Shown here: positions 9,620-19,243 of the stretch, piece after piece
How positions within the stretch are numbered: position 1 is the stretch's first letter
How the letters are laid out: every line of letters begins with the position of its first letter
Source of the DNA: Saprospiraceae bacterium
Lineage (GTDB): Bacteria > Bacteroidota > Bacteroidia > Chitinophagales > Saprospiraceae
Direction of reading: 5' to 3'
Length of the DNA stretch: 64,000 nt
Assembly: GCA_016715465.1 (NCBI GenBank)
Contig: JADKAA010000029.1
Span: 1,488,001-1,552,000, forward strand
Notes under the pieces: generated by a model
Databases searched by the model: none
What the model was told of the DNA's origin: nothing
Seen by the model: the letters and a program-made list of their open reading frames with translations, nothing else
Translations under genes and position numbers: made by a program

Positions 9620-10081
9620 TCACATTTCTTTGGCGATATTGGCTGGAACAAACTTGGAAACATCGCCTTGGCCTTTAATGATTTCCCTGACAATGGTAGA
9701 AGAAATATGGCTGAATTCAGGCCGCGATATCAAAAAAACGGTTTCGATGTTGTCTCCAATGATGCTATTCAACTGTGAAATGGTCTTTTCATAATCAAAA
9801 TCGGATGCCTGTCTTAAACCTCTGAGCAGATATCTTGCCTGGATGTGTTTGCAGTAATTTACCGTAAGACCTTCAAATGAATCAACCTCGACCGTAGGAT
9901 GGCTTTCAAATGTTTTGGTCAGCCATTCCAACCTCTTTTCAAGTGAAAAAAGGGTTTGTTTTTGATTGTTGATGCCCACAGCTACCACAATCTTGTCAAA
10001 CAATGGAATGGCACGCTCTACCAAATCAACGTGTCCTACGGTAATTGGGTCAAATGAACCTGGAAATACAGCTAATTTCAT
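9620..10081 (-). CDS. coaD: Pantetheine-phosphate adenylyltransferase
   Basis: Converts 4'-phosphopantetheine and ATP to dephospho-CoA, the penultimate step of CoA synthesis; cytoplasmic. The 153 residues include the nucleotidyltransferase motif GSFDPITVGH at 8-17 and the C-terminal ISSTIVRE motif, both diagnostic of CoaD. Length is normal. It is encoded on the same strand as, and about 95 bases after, the large surface-protein gene, from which it is separated by a terminator, so it is likely transcribed separately. Confidence 0.95.
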   Translation of the reverse strand: MKLAVFPGSFDPITVGHVDLVERAIPLFDKIVVAVGINNQKQTLFSLEKRLEWLTKTFESHPTVEVDSFEGLTVNYCKHIQARYLLRGLRQASDFDYEKTISQLNSIIGDNIETVFLISRPEFSHISSTIVREIIKGQGDVSKFVPANIAKEM

Positions 10082-10110
10082 GATACAATGATACGTATTT
10101 TTTATAAACC

Positions 10111-10149
10111 AAAAAAAAGGGCCCTATGCTTTTGATTACATCGGACCCT
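10111..10149 (-). terminator. Rho-independent terminator of the large surface-protein gene
   Basis: On the minus strand AGGGTCC (10149-10143) pairs with GGGCCCT (10125-10119), followed by a run of eight T. It lies 25 bases after the stop codon of the 1502-residue gene. Confidence 0.7.
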
Positions 10150-10175
10150 CACGTTATTCAATTTTAAAAACTAAC

Positions 10176-13100
10176 CTATTCCATAATAATCAGTTTTTTA
10201 CACATTACCTGTCCCGGGTATTCGACACAAACGTCATAAACACCGGATGCAAATCCCTTTAATGGCAGCTCAAAGGAGCCAATATTGGCATATCGCGCGT
10301 TATATACTACTATGCCATTTGCCTGACTTATGGTGATCTGAATTACTTCCTGGTCGGCAGGTGCAGATAAAGACAAGATACACCTTTCCCTTGCCGGATT
10401 TGGGGATAATACAAAATCACTCGTTGATTTTCCCCTGACAAGGACAGATACCTGATCTGAATAACTTACGCTCCCGTCATAATCTGCCTGCGCCAGTCGA
10501 TATGTGTATTTACCTGACTTCAATGCATCGTGGTCTTCAAAAAGGTAGGCTTTTTCTACAGTAGAATTTCCGGACGCTTTCACTTCACCGATGGCATAAA
10601 AAGTTTTAGTCTCTTCGTTAAACCTTTCAATGGTGAAATATTCGGAATTGATTTCTGTAGCAGTTTTCCATTCAATGATATTAAATTCACCGTGCCGGTG
10701 GGCATCCAGGCTAATGTACCTTACCGGCAATGCACCCGGGGCCAGGCCTGCATCGATGCTCAGGTAATTAACTCCCGGTTTCATCGCAAAATACCGGGTA
10801 GTATTGAGACCGTTGGTGTGGTCAACATCGCTGTCGATCTCCTCATTTCCCTGGTTTGACATGGTATATCCGTAACCCGCGGGTGGTGTAAACTTGAGGT
10901 AATAGTCAGCCTTAGCCAGGTATGTAATGGTATATGTACCCGTATTATCTGTAATGGCTTCACCAATTTTTTGGTTATATACATCAAATGCTTCAACCCT
11001 AACATTGGCTACCTTGGGTTCACTGACGTCCTGCCTACCATTGAAATTGGTATCCTCCCATACGAGATTACCGGCAGTGGCCATGGGATAATACCCTGCC
11101 CCTATATTGCGGATGACCTGACCTGACGTGATGGTAAATGAACGGGTAGTTCCCACTCCATAGTTGTTGGTAAGATCGCTGTCGATGGCATATTCATTGG
11201 AGGCTTCCAGCGGTTGTTCACCCAACACATTGGGCCTCGCCTGTACCAAACCATAAGGAGGCATGATGACTTTCAGATAATATACTCCCGGCGCACTGCA
11301 AAAGTAAAAATATCCATCATCGGAAGGCGTACCAGGCTTGTGACCGGTTACTGTATGGCTAGTCAATACCCATGTATTATTAAAGAATCGATACAGCTCT
11401 ATGCGCATGCCGTTGATGCCATTTTCCGTGGCATCCAATAGATCATCTTTGTCGGCATCATAAAATACAAGACCCGAAATCTCCGCACATTTTACCAATC
11501 CGGCATCCATGTTGGTGATATTTGTCCCGGCAGGTACAAAAAATATGGCTGTACTGCCAATGCCCTGCGAGCCATCCACATCGCTGTCCACATTGTCATT
11601 AAATCCAACATTGGCATCATTGAAGTCGTAGTTGACAGGATTATTAAATACGAGGTAAAAACTACCAGGCAGCAAGTTGTCAAAAATATAATAACCCGAT
11701 GCATCTGTATTGGTGGTAGAAAGGGGTAAACCTGTGGAAGAATACAAAGAGACCAAAACACCTGGAATACCGTTTTCTCCAAAATCCTGAATTCCGTTGC
11801 CATTGATATCGTTCCAGACAAAATCACCGATACTGGATGGCGCAAAGTGCCCTGCATCGATGGTATAGTTTGATTGGCCAGGCAATAAGGTGAAACACGA
11901 TGCATGTCCTATGCCATTACAATCGCTGTCAAGATCATCATCTGAGCCTGCATTTTGAAGTGTGAATAAATTATTTGGGGGCAAGGTGGCTTGAATAAAC
12001 CGCACCTGGTAATTTCCTCCCTGTAGGTCTTTAAACAAATAGGCACCTGAACCATCGGTTAAGGTAGATTTGATGAGATTGCCATTACAATCCCACAACT
12101 CAACCTGAATGTTGGGAGTAAATGGTTCCCCTGCCTGGTAAATGCCGTTGGCATTGATATCGTACCAAACGATACCGCCAATCTCTCCGTTTAATGGTAT
12201 GATGGTCTCGTCGTCTATGTCATCTTCACCCTGAGGATCATTCAATGGGTTTTCATCCGGATCACTGTCAAAGTCGTCATTGTTCGTGCTGAGACTATCA
12301 CGGGCTATACTAATTTCAGCCACGTTTCGCCATGCATTTGTGGCTGCACAAGGCTGAATCACTAGATTGAGTGTCAATTCAAGGGTCTCCCCGGCTTTAA
12401 GATATGCAGCCGACTGATAACGCAACAGGTTGCCACTTTGACTCCATCCCGGGTTGTTGGCAGGGGAGAATGACAATCCGCAGGGCAGGTAGTCAGTCAC
12501 CTGAATGAAGCTGGTCGTAGTTCCTCCCTGGTTGACCACCCGTATGGTGAATGGTACAATATCGCCATAAATATAGAATGGCTGAGGATTTATGATCAAT
12601 TTAGTCAGTGCAAGATCCATCACCTCAAAGCCTGCAGGATCGTGGTCATCTTCATCCCGGTTTGTATTTGGAGGCCCAAGTACAAAAATATCATCGTCTT
12701 CCGGATCTCCCGGATCAATGGTAAATTCGGTGGCATTCACAGTAAAACTATAGCTATCGGCATCGTCATTTCTATTGTTGTTGAACAGATCCTGCACGTT
12801 GACGATGTGGGAATAATTAAACCAATCTCTGCGGCTGTTACCATGCTCAACGGTAAGTACGATCTTTAAATCTACGGTGTCCAGCGGATACATTGGACCC
12901 AGAATGGTATTGGTAGTATCTGCCATGTTCCACCCAAATCCGATATTGTTGGCTGCAGAATAAGAATACCCTTCTGGAATGTAGTCTTTCACGCGTATAT
13001 TTTTCAGGGGCACATTACCCTGGTTGTAAAGCGTGATGGTAAAGGTGAGATTCTGTCCATACGTATAAGGTGGCGGAGTGGTAAGTACTTTTTTGAGTGC

Positions 13101-14684
13101 CATATCCACTACCTGGATAATTTCAAGATCGTGGTTGTCTTCATCCTGATTCACCTCAGTACCAAGTTTATCCAATACGTCATTATTCGCCAAATTATCG
13201 TATTGATAATCATTGTTTAGTGTGGAATCAAACGTACCATCGATGTCGTCATTACTTCCGCCATCGGCAGGCACAGCGTTGCTTATTTCCACATAGTTGG
13301 TCCAGCCGGTGGCAGGATTATTGTAACAAGGGTTAACCCCAAAGAGGAGATTAAGGGTTACAAAGGATGCAGGTAGAATAGGTCCACTTTGGGTGAAAGA
13401 AACTTTATTAGGTCCGGATATCGTCCAGCCAGGATTCAAGGCAGGTAAAAACTCAAGGCCGCAAGGGACTGTATCGGTAACGGTCACCTGGTTGGCTGTC
13501 ACATTTCCCTGGTTGTAAACGATAATGGTATAATTCACGTTTTGAGTATAACTGTAGCTGGGTACAGCGGTTTGTCTTTCTTTCTTAATGGCGAGATCGA
13601 AAATGCGGGGTGCTGCCACGTCATGGTCGTCTTCATCCTCATTTTCAGACTGCCCATTTCCATTGATTTCATTGTCAAAGGCACTTCCTGGCAATACCTG
13701 GTTTTCATATGTGGAATTGCTGTTGGGGGAACTGTCGGCCTCATTGGGTCCAACATTGACGTTGTTTAAATCCCGGATGGCAAAAATCTCAGAATAATTA
13801 TTCCAAGCCATGCCATCAAACATTTCCGGGTCAAGGATAAGTTTTACCGGAATGTCGATGCTGGTAAAAGGTTTCAGGCTCTGGAATGAATATTTTGGTT
13901 TCGGCAAGGTGCCTGTCCATCCCAAAGGCGCATTGAGGGGGCCATCCCATGCATATCCTTCTGTCACAAGTTCCTGAATGGTTACCAGGCCGGAAGTTTC
14001 ATTGCCCTGATTATAAACCGTATGCGTAAATGTCAGGGTATCTCCGTATTCAAATGGACCCACACTGGTGAGTACTTTTCGCATGGCCAGGTCGTAGATT
14101 CTAACTTTGGCCACATCGTGATCGTCTTCATCTGTGGCTGCGCTGGCTGAACCAGGCAAACCGGTGCCGTTGCCATTGATGGCATCGTCTGATGCCTGCC
14201 CAATGGCGCCACCACCATCATTGCTTCTATTTTTATCGGACTGGCTGTCAATATCCACGTCTTCCACATTGTTTCCGGAAATATCCTGGAAAGCAAAGAT
14301 TTCTGCAGCAAGATTCCATTGTGTACTGTCAGTGCCGGGATTTGGTACCAGGTTTATGGTGACAAGCACAGAAGCTGCAGGGTCAAGTTCACCGGCAATG
14401 CGGGTTACATATGCATTGGGAACTACACCATCAGGTGTCCAGATGCCATTTCCAGAGCCAAACTGGAGTGCGGGATTTATATAACAAATGATATCAATGC
14501 TGTCCACCGCCTGATTACCCTGATTAAAAACAGTAATATTGAATGGAACCGATGTTCCGTATTTTACCGGACTACTTGTAATTGTATTTAGGCGAAGTGC
14601 GAGGTCAAATTGTGCGCTAAGGGTGTTATAAAAAAATGCCAGAAGCAGAAAAATGAGCGGCATTTTAAGGAATGATTTATTCAT
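10176..14684 (-). CDS. Large surface protein with DUF11-like and SdrD B-like repeats, T9SS sorting tail
   Basis: A 1502-residue secreted, probably cell-surface protein. After a signal peptide (1-24) come five DUF11-like domains (about 30-140, 195-305, 365-475, 530-640, 700-810), each with an 'NQGN' or 'NQGG' core. Four are preceded by an acidic linker of the form DEDDHD or DEDNHD. Then follow four SdrD B-like domains with calcium-loop patterns (IVWYDINANG, FVWNDINGNGIQD, LVFYDADKDD, LVWEDTNFNGRQD). Next is a domain containing IEWKTATEINSEYFTIER, common just before T9SS tails, and a C-terminal type A sorting domain starting at LSPNPARERC. Export through the outer membrane by T9SS is therefore expected. 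The biological role is unknown; adhesion or matrix formation is inference. Its own terminator follows. Confidence 0.85.
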   Translation of the reverse strand: MNKSFLKMPLIFLLLAFFYNTLSAQFDLALRLNTITSSPVKYGTSVPFNITVFNQGNQAVDSIDIICYINPALQFGSGNGIWTPDGVVPNAYVTRIAGELDPAASVLVTINLVPNPGTDSTQWNLAAEIFAFQDISGNNVEDVDIDSQSDKNRSNDGGGAIGQASDDAINGNGTGLPGSASAATDEDDHDVAKVRIYDLAMRKVLTSVGPFEYGDTLTFTHTVYNQGNETSGLVTIQELVTEGYAWDGPLNAPLGWTGTLPKPKYSFQSLKPFTSIDIPVKLILDPEMFDGMAWNNYSEIFAIRDLNNVNVGPNEADSSPNSNSTYENQVLPGSAFDNEINGNGQSENEDEDDHDVAAPRIFDLAIKKERQTAVPSYSYTQNVNYTIIVYNQGNVTANQVTVTDTVPCGLEFLPALNPGWTISGPNKVSFTQSGPILPASFVTLNLLFGVNPCYNNPATGWTNYVEISNAVPADGGSNDDIDGTFDSTLNNDYQYDNLANNDVLDKLGTEVNQDEDNHDLEIIQVVDMALKKVLTTPPPYTYGQNLTFTITLYNQGNVPLKNIRVKDYIPEGYSYSAANNIGFGWNMADTTNTILGPMYPLDTVDLKIVLTVEHGNSRRDWFNYSHIVNVQDLFNNNRNDDADSYSFTVNATEFTIDPGDPEDDDIFVLGPPNTNRDEDDHDPAGFEVMDLALTKLIINPQPFYIYGDIVPFTIRVVNQGGTTTSFIQVTDYLPCGLSFSPANNPGWSQSGNLLRYQSAAYLKAGETLELTLNLVIQPCAATNAWRNVAEISIARDSLSTNNDDFDSDPDENPLNDPQGEDDIDDETIIPLNGEIGGIVWYDINANGIYQAGEPFTPNIQVELWDCNGNLIKSTLTDGSGAYLFKDLQGGNYQVRFIQATLPPNNLFTLQNAGSDDDLDSDCNGIGHASCFTLLPGQSNYTIDAGHFAPSSIGDFVWNDINGNGIQDFGENGIPGVLVSLYSSTGLPLSTTNTDASGYYIFDNLLPGSFYLVFNNPVNYDFNDANVGFNDNVDSDVDGSQGIGSTAIFFVPAGTNITNMDAGLVKCAEISGLVFYDADKDDLLDATENGINGMRIELYRFFNNTWVLTSHTVTGHKPGTPSDDGYFYFCSAPGVYYLKVIMPPYGLVQARPNVLGEQPLEASNEYAIDSDLTNNYGVGTTRSFTITSGQVIRNIGAGYYPMATAGNLVWEDTNFNGRQDVSEPKVANVRVEAFDVYNQKIGEAITDNTGTYTITYLAKADYYLKFTPPAGYGYTMSNQGNEEIDSDVDHTNGLNTTRYFAMKPGVNYLSIDAGLAPGALPVRYISLDAHRHGEFNIIEWKTATEINSEYFTIERFNEETKTFYAIGEVKASGNSTVEKAYLFEDHDALKSGKYTYRLAQADYDGSVSYSDQVSVLVRGKSTSDFVLSPNPARERCILSLSAPADQEVIQITISQANGIVVYNARYANIGSFELPLKGFASGVYDVCVEYPGQVMCKKLIIME

Positions 14685-15142
14685 GACAAGTGCTTTTACA
14701 GGTTAAATCCAAGTACAATATTATCAATCATTTATGTATTTATTAAATATTTAATACTCTTATTTACAGCTATTTTACATTTATTTGATTTACTTCAAAT
14801 TACACATAACAATAAATTGTAAATTATTATATATAATTATATAAAAACTATTAAACACCATAAATTTATAGATATTTTAATTTTGAATATCTAACTCACA
14901 GGCCAATATGCCCCTTTGATCAGGGACTCTTTGTAACCTCATTATGTGAATCTTACACCCATAAACATCGCGACAAGATAAATCTGGAATTTATACAGTG
15001 CCTTAGTCTAAATCAACTACTTTTTGTTTTGAGAAATGAAATGAACCTTAGACAGAAGCCTCTTGGCAATTTACGTCTGTCTGGCAGGACAGGCCAACCT
15101 ATTTAACTTGGAATAATGCGGGAAGGAGGGAGAGAAAAGGAG
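14685..15142. other. AT-rich intergenic region upstream of the surface-protein gene
   Basis: About 450 bases without a gene. The part nearest the surface-protein start (14700-14900) is very AT-rich and holds an inverted repeat (AGATATT at 14870-14876, AATATCT at 14886-14892). No clear TAnnTTTG element is seen on the minus strand. A small hairpin (CTGTC at 15077-15081 with GACAG at 15088-15092) lies near the tRNA. Confidence 0.4.
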
Positions 15143-15217
15143 TGAGACATACTGGACTCGAACCAGTGACCCCTACCCTGTCAAGGTAGTGCTCTAAACC
15201 AACTGAGCTAATGTCCC
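15143..15217 (-). tRNA. tRNA-Val (anticodon GAC)
   Basis: The 75-base cloverleaf reads on the minus strand: acceptor GGGACAT pairs with ATGTCTC (one G-U pair), D arm with TAGCTCAGTTGG, anticodon stem CTACC/GGTAG with loop TTGACAG, giving anticodon GAC, and the T arm TTCGAGTC. The discriminator base is A. CCA is not encoded. Confidence 0.95.
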
Positions 15218-15228
15218 CTTACAATATT

Positions 15229-15726
15229 TTAGTTGCCTACACTTTGCAATTCTTCAAGAAACTGCAGAGAAGGCATAAATCCTCGAGCGATTTTAAATGG
15301 CTTGCGGTTTGCATCTAAAAAAACATAGGACGGATAAGACAATTGTCCTTGAAGCAATTCCACGGCCAACATGTTTACGCCATTTTTTCCTGCTGCCTGC
15401 CAGTCAAAAGTACGACCATTAAATGAAATTGGCTCCTTTTGTTCTGCATCAAATTTTACCACATGGTATTTTTCACTCAGGGCTTTAATCACCACAGGAT
15501 CAGTAAATGTTTTCCTGTCCATTACCTTACACCAACCACACCAGTCGGTATAAACATCTACAAAATACATCTTGTTTTCTTTGTTTGATATGGTCGCTGC
15601 CGTTTTCATATCTATCCAGTTCAATTCACCCTCCTTGCCTGTTTGATATTCGCCCTTATCTTTTTCTTTACACGCAGTTACCGTGAAAAGGAAAAAAGAA
15701 GCCAACATGCATAAAGATGATTTCAT
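15229..15726 (-). CDS. Thioredoxin-fold lipoprotein
   Basis: Probable envelope thiol-disulfide protein of about 165 residues. A lipoprotein signal ends at the lipobox FTVTAC, so the protein is likely anchored in a membrane facing the periplasm. The thioredoxin domain has the active-site motif DWCGWC with both cysteines, an SYPSYVFLD stretch corresponding to the cis-proline loop, and a C-terminal helix. An in-frame ATG exists at 15744, but a TATATTTG promoter element overlaps it, so the ATG at 15726 is the better start. Similar proteins act as disulfide reductases for exported proteins; the partner is unknown. Confidence 0.8.
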   Translation of the reverse strand: MKSSLCMLASFFLFTVTACKEKDKGEYQTGKEGELNWIDMKTAATISNKENKMYFVDVYTDWCGWCKVMDRKTFTDPVVIKALSEKYHVVKFDAEQKEPISFNGRTFDWQAAGKNGVNMLAVELLQGQLSYPSYVFLDANRKPFKIARGFMPSLQFLEELQSVGN

Positions 15727-15741
15727 AAAACAAATTTGCTG

Positions 15742-15749
15742 CAAATATA
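15742..15749 (-). promoter_or_regulatory. Bacteroidota -7 promoter element, thioredoxin-like gene
   Basis: TATATTTG on the minus strand matches TAnnTTTG and lies 16 bases before the ATG at 15726. It overlaps the alternative ATG at 15744 and so argues against that start. Confidence 0.55.
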
Positions 15750-15822
15750 CATTTCCATGAACTTTCCCAAAGCCGACATCTGGCTATTTAACAAATATTA
15801 ACATACCCATTATCGGTGAATC

Positions 15823-17226
15823 CTATCCGGGGGTTAAACTTAACTGCACTTGTTTTTCCAATTGATTCACCGTATCTTTAAACAGACTGTCTGTATCCAT
15901 AAGGTCCTGAACTGCCCTGATGGAGTAAAGCACCGTGCTGTGGTCCTTACCTCCAAAATTACTGCCAATGGCTTTTAATGAAACTGAGGTATAATTTTTA
16001 GCCAGGTACATAGACAATTGTCTTGCCAGCACTATGGAGCGTTTACGGGTGGTTCCCTGTAACTTGTCCATAGGTACTTTAAAGTGATCTGCCACCAGTT
16101 TTTTGATGTTGTCAATGGAAATTTCTTTATGTTCCTGACTCACAAACTGACCCACCACTTCTCTGGCAAGATCAAGGTCTATGCGCTTTTTATTTAATGA
16201 GGCCCTTGCCACCAGAGAAATGAGCACACCCTCCAATTCTCGGATATTACTTTTTATGTGGTGACAAATGTATTCTACGGTATCCTCAGAAAGCGTAATG
16301 CCTTCGAGTTCCATTTTCGCTTTCAGTATATCTATACGCGTTTTATATTCCGGAGCACCCAGATCGGCAGTAAGTCCCCACTTAAATCGCGATATAAGTC
16401 TTTTCTCCACATCCTGCAGGTCTTTTGGGGCACGATCGGAAGTAAGAATGATTTGTTTCCCGGACTGATGCAACTGATTAAAGATGTTAAAAAATATTTC
16501 CTGCGTTTTTGGCCTGTTGGCAAGAAATTGAATATCATCGACAATGAGCACATCAATCATATGATAATGATTCATGAAATCATTGATGGAATTGTTTCGA
16601 ATGGCATAGATGACCTGGTTGGTAAATCTTTCTGTGGTCATATACAATACCTGCTTACCAGAAAAATTTTTTACGATGGCATTGCCAATGGCCTGGGACA
16701 AATGGGTCTTACCCAGCCCGGTATCTCCAAAAATGACAAGCGGATTGAAAGATGTTGTTCCCGGCCTGTTGGAAATTTCAAGTCCGGCTGCCCTCGCCAA
16801 TTTATTACACTCACCTTCCACAAAGTTTTCAAATGTGTATTTTTCGTAAAGTTGGGGATCAATTTTGGTTTTTTTAATGCCTGGTATCACAAATGGATTC
16901 GTAATCTCCTCTTTAGCTGCATCCTCACTTTCAGCCGAATTTGCGGTAAATACTTTGCCTGTGGCCTTGTGATTGTCCATCAGGATCTGATACTCCAGTC
17001 TGGCACCTTCTCCCATTTCCTTGCGCAGAGCAAGACTGAGTACATCGACAAAATTTTCTTCCAGCCACTCATAAAAGAATTTGTTGGGCACCTGTATGGT
17101 CAATACCCCCGCTTGTAATTTTACTGGTTTTATGGGTTCGAACCACGTCCGGTAACTTTGTGGATTCACATTCTTCCGGACTACATCCAGGCATTTACTC
17201 CAGACTATGTTTTGATCGTTTACCAT
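15823..17226 (-). CDS. dnaA: Chromosomal replication initiator protein DnaA
   Basis: Binds DnaA boxes and opens the origin to start chromosome replication. From the ATG at 17226 it has 467 residues: an N-terminal domain with the NPQSYRTWFEPI pattern, an AAA+ domain with Walker A GDTGLGKT (167-174) and Walker B LIVDDIQF (227-234), and a C-terminal DNA-binding domain with the signature GGKDHSTVLYS (425-435). The frame is open upstream to an ATG at 17298, but the 17226 start gives the usual N terminus (MVNDQNIVWSKCLDVV). dnaN is not adjacent. No cluster of TTATCCACA boxes is visible on either side, so the origin is probably elsewhere. Confidence 0.95.
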   Translation of the reverse strand: MVNDQNIVWSKCLDVVRKNVNPQSYRTWFEPIKPVKLQAGVLTIQVPNKFFYEWLEENFVDVLSLALRKEMGEGARLEYQILMDNHKATGKVFTANSAESEDAAKEEITNPFVIPGIKKTKIDPQLYEKYTFENFVEGECNKLARAAGLEISNRPGTTSFNPLVIFGDTGLGKTHLSQAIGNAIVKNFSGKQVLYMTTERFTNQVIYAIRNNSINDFMNHYHMIDVLIVDDIQFLANRPKTQEIFFNIFNQLHQSGKQIILTSDRAPKDLQDVEKRLISRFKWGLTADLGAPEYKTRIDILKAKMELEGITLSEDTVEYICHHIKSNIRELEGVLISLVARASLNKKRIDLDLAREVVGQFVSQEHKEISIDNIKKLVADHFKVPMDKLQGTTRKRSIVLARQLSMYLAKNYTSVSLKAIGSNFGGKDHSTVLYSIRAVQDLMDTDSLFKDTVNQLEKQVQLSLTPG

Positions 17227-17577
17227 TATTTCTTTATGTTCAAAGACATTCATTCCAGCGGAAAAAACAGAAGCTGGCTGAAAATCAGACTGTATCAATT
17301 AAATTCATTTTATAAAAATTCCATACGACCTGCAGTTAACAGAAGTAAGATCGCTTTGGGGTGAAGTCTTCTTTCATGAGATCCAAACTTACGTTACCTG
17401 ATTTTCAGGGGTCACAAAATTGACCTTTTTTTACGTAAATAGCAAAGCTAAGCTACAAAAAATTAATGGTTTTGAAAGATATTTTGAGATTAATGCATTG
17501 CCAGTATACATATTAAAAACAACCAAGTTTTAGGTCTGTTTTTTCAATACATTATGTATTAAAATATTACGACGAAC

Positions 17578-18501
17578 CTATTTTACAGTTATATTTTTGC
17601 AGCTCACACATTTGCCTTTTTTATTTCTCTCAAAATACAGGTCAATGTTTCCCAGTAAAATTCCTGCCCAACCGGCCTGATTTATGGTCACTGGTTTTCC
17701 CACCATATTTTCCACAATGGTAGGTTCCTTTAAAAAAGTGTGGGTATGTCCTCCGAGTATAAGGTCGATGTCTTTGCTCTCCCTGGCCAGACTTACGTCG
17801 GAAACCTTTGATTCATCATATCGGTACCCAAGATGAGACAGACAAATGACATAATCACATTTTTCATTATGCTTCAGGATGGCTGAAGTTTTCATCGCTG
17901 CTTTCACCGGATCGTTGTATTGGGTATCACCGTAAAGTTTTTGAGGCACCAGGCCGTCAAGTTCTATGCCCAGGCCAAAGACGCCAATCCGGATGTGTTG
18001 TTTCTCAAAAACTTTATATGGCTTTGATTTGCCCTGCATGGGGGTATTGTCAAAATTATAATTTGCCATAAGTATGTCAAAATTTGCATGTTTCAGCTGA
18101 TTGACAAAACCATCTATCCCTCCATCAAAATCATGGTTGCCCATGGTGGCTGCATCATAGCCCATTTCTGTCATCAGCTTCATTTCGAGCTCACCCCCGT
18201 AAAAATTGAAATAAGGCGTCCCTTGAAAAATATCCCCGGAATCAAAGAGCAGGATATTTTCATTTGCTTTTCGGATCCTTTTGATCATCGCAGCCCGCTT
18301 TGCGGCACCTCCCAGACCTGCATTTCTGGATCCATCCATTGGAAAGGGATCAATTCGACTGTGTACATCATTGGTGTGAAGAATGGTGATTTTCACCACA
18401 TCGACATCTCCAGTCCAGGCCTGCCATGGAAATTTTCCCGCTGTGAGCAGGAAACCACCCATGCCGAGCTGTTCTATAAATTTTCTTCTACCTTCTTTCA
18501 T
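17578..18501 (-). CDS. Metallophosphatase, N-terminal half of a split 5'-nucleotidase
   Basis: Calcineurin-like metallophosphoesterase of 307 residues, equivalent to the catalytic domain of UshA-type 5'-nucleotidases. Metal-binding motifs are ILHTNDVHS (near residue 40), FDSGDIFQG, GNHDFDGG and GGHTHTFL. The N terminus (RRKFIEQLGMGGFLLTAG) looks like a twin-arginine-type signal, so export is expected. The C-terminal substrate-binding domain is missing here and is encoded by the gene just upstream, which overlaps by four bases (ATGA). The two products probably work together on periplasmic nucleotides or related phosphoesters. Confidence 0.85.
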   Translation of the reverse strand: MKEGRRKFIEQLGMGGFLLTAGKFPWQAWTGDVDVVKITILHTNDVHSRIDPFPMDGSRNAGLGGAAKRAAMIKRIRKANENILLFDSGDIFQGTPYFNFYGGELEMKLMTEMGYDAATMGNHDFDGGIDGFVNQLKHANFDILMANYNFDNTPMQGKSKPYKVFEKQHIRIGVFGLGIELDGLVPQKLYGDTQYNDPVKAAMKTSAILKHNEKCDYVICLSHLGYRYDESKVSDVSLARESKDIDLILGGHTHTFLKEPTIVENMVGKPVTINQAGWAGILLGNIDLYFERNKKGKCVSCKNITVK

Positions 18502-19241
18502 TTCAATTGGCTTATTCTTGTCTCATTATCCGGTTGGATGATTTTTTTATTTCTAACGTAGGCAATTAAGATATCTCTTACCAGCAAACCTGTGTCTTCT
18601 CGTGGCAAGTCTTTTAGAAAACTACAATCATCTCCGCCATTTGCTACATAATCCGGTAAAGCCAGGGTGTACGTCGCCTGAAGGTCTAGTGGTTTTTGAT
18701 TGATGACCACGGCTGCCGCCATACTGTCCCGCATGACAAAGCCAGAACCCCTGGATATCGGCCAGCCTCCATATAAAGCAACCCTATTGAGTAATTTTAA
18801 TAATACTTCACCGCTGCATTCCATGACCACCAGGTAATTTTCAAAAGGCATGACCTCGTACATTTTACCCACGGTGATATCTCCAGCTGCCAATGAATTA
18901 ATGCGTATGCCCCCATAATTCTGAAGCGCTACATCTACCTTTTTGCCTGAGATGATTTCGTATCCTTCCCTTACACCGTCTGCCATCCAATTGGTCATCG
19001 TGGAAGAAGGTTTACCTTTGACAAGCTCCGCGGCATTATATCCCACCACTTCATTCATCTTACCATCCAGGGCATTTTTATAGGGTTGTATTATCCGCAC
19101 AACGGCAGTATCTTCTGCCCTGCTCCTCTCATCAATCCTGTATGTGCGGGCTTCGTGGTATGAATAATAGGTCTGTGTCTTGTGACAGGACAATAATGTA
19201 GCCAATAAAACGGCGAAGATCAGCTTTCCCTTGTGGTACAT
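18498..19241 (-). CDS. 5'-nucleotidase C-terminal domain lipoprotein
   Basis: A 247-residue lipoprotein (lipobox TLLSC after a hydrophobic signal) consisting of the 5'-nucleotidase C-terminal domain, which binds the nucleoside moiety in UshA-like enzymes. Recognisable elements are NYGGIRINSLAAGDITVGKMYEVMPF-type segments (read as NYGGIR, then GDITVGKMYEVMPFEN) and YTLALPDYVANGGD near the C terminus. It is translated ahead of the metallophosphatase domain gene and overlaps it by four bases, so translation is probably coupled. Separate genes for the two domains, in the order C-domain then N-domain, recur in Bacteroidota. Confidence 0.85.
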   Translation of the reverse strand: MYHKGKLIFAVLLATLLSCHKTQTYYSYHEARTYRIDERSRAEDTAVVRIIQPYKNALDGKMNEVVGYNAAELVKGKPSSTMTNWMADGVREGYEIISGKKVDVALQNYGGIRINSLAAGDITVGKMYEVMPFENYLVVMECSGEVLLKLLNRVALYGGWPISRGSGFVMRDSMAAAVVINQKPLDLQATYTLALPDYVANGGDDCSFLKDLPREDTGLLVRDILIAYVRNKKIIQPDNETRISQLK

Positions 19242-19243
19242 GA

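Noticed and set aside
16258..17118. 286-residue open frame on the plus strand
   Set aside because: It is antisense to dnaA and has no protein features of its own.
17227..17577. Search for oriC beside dnaA
   Set aside because: No cluster of TTATCCACA-type boxes or AT-rich unwinding element with boxes is seen; a single TTATCCACA at about 23685 lies inside a protease gene.
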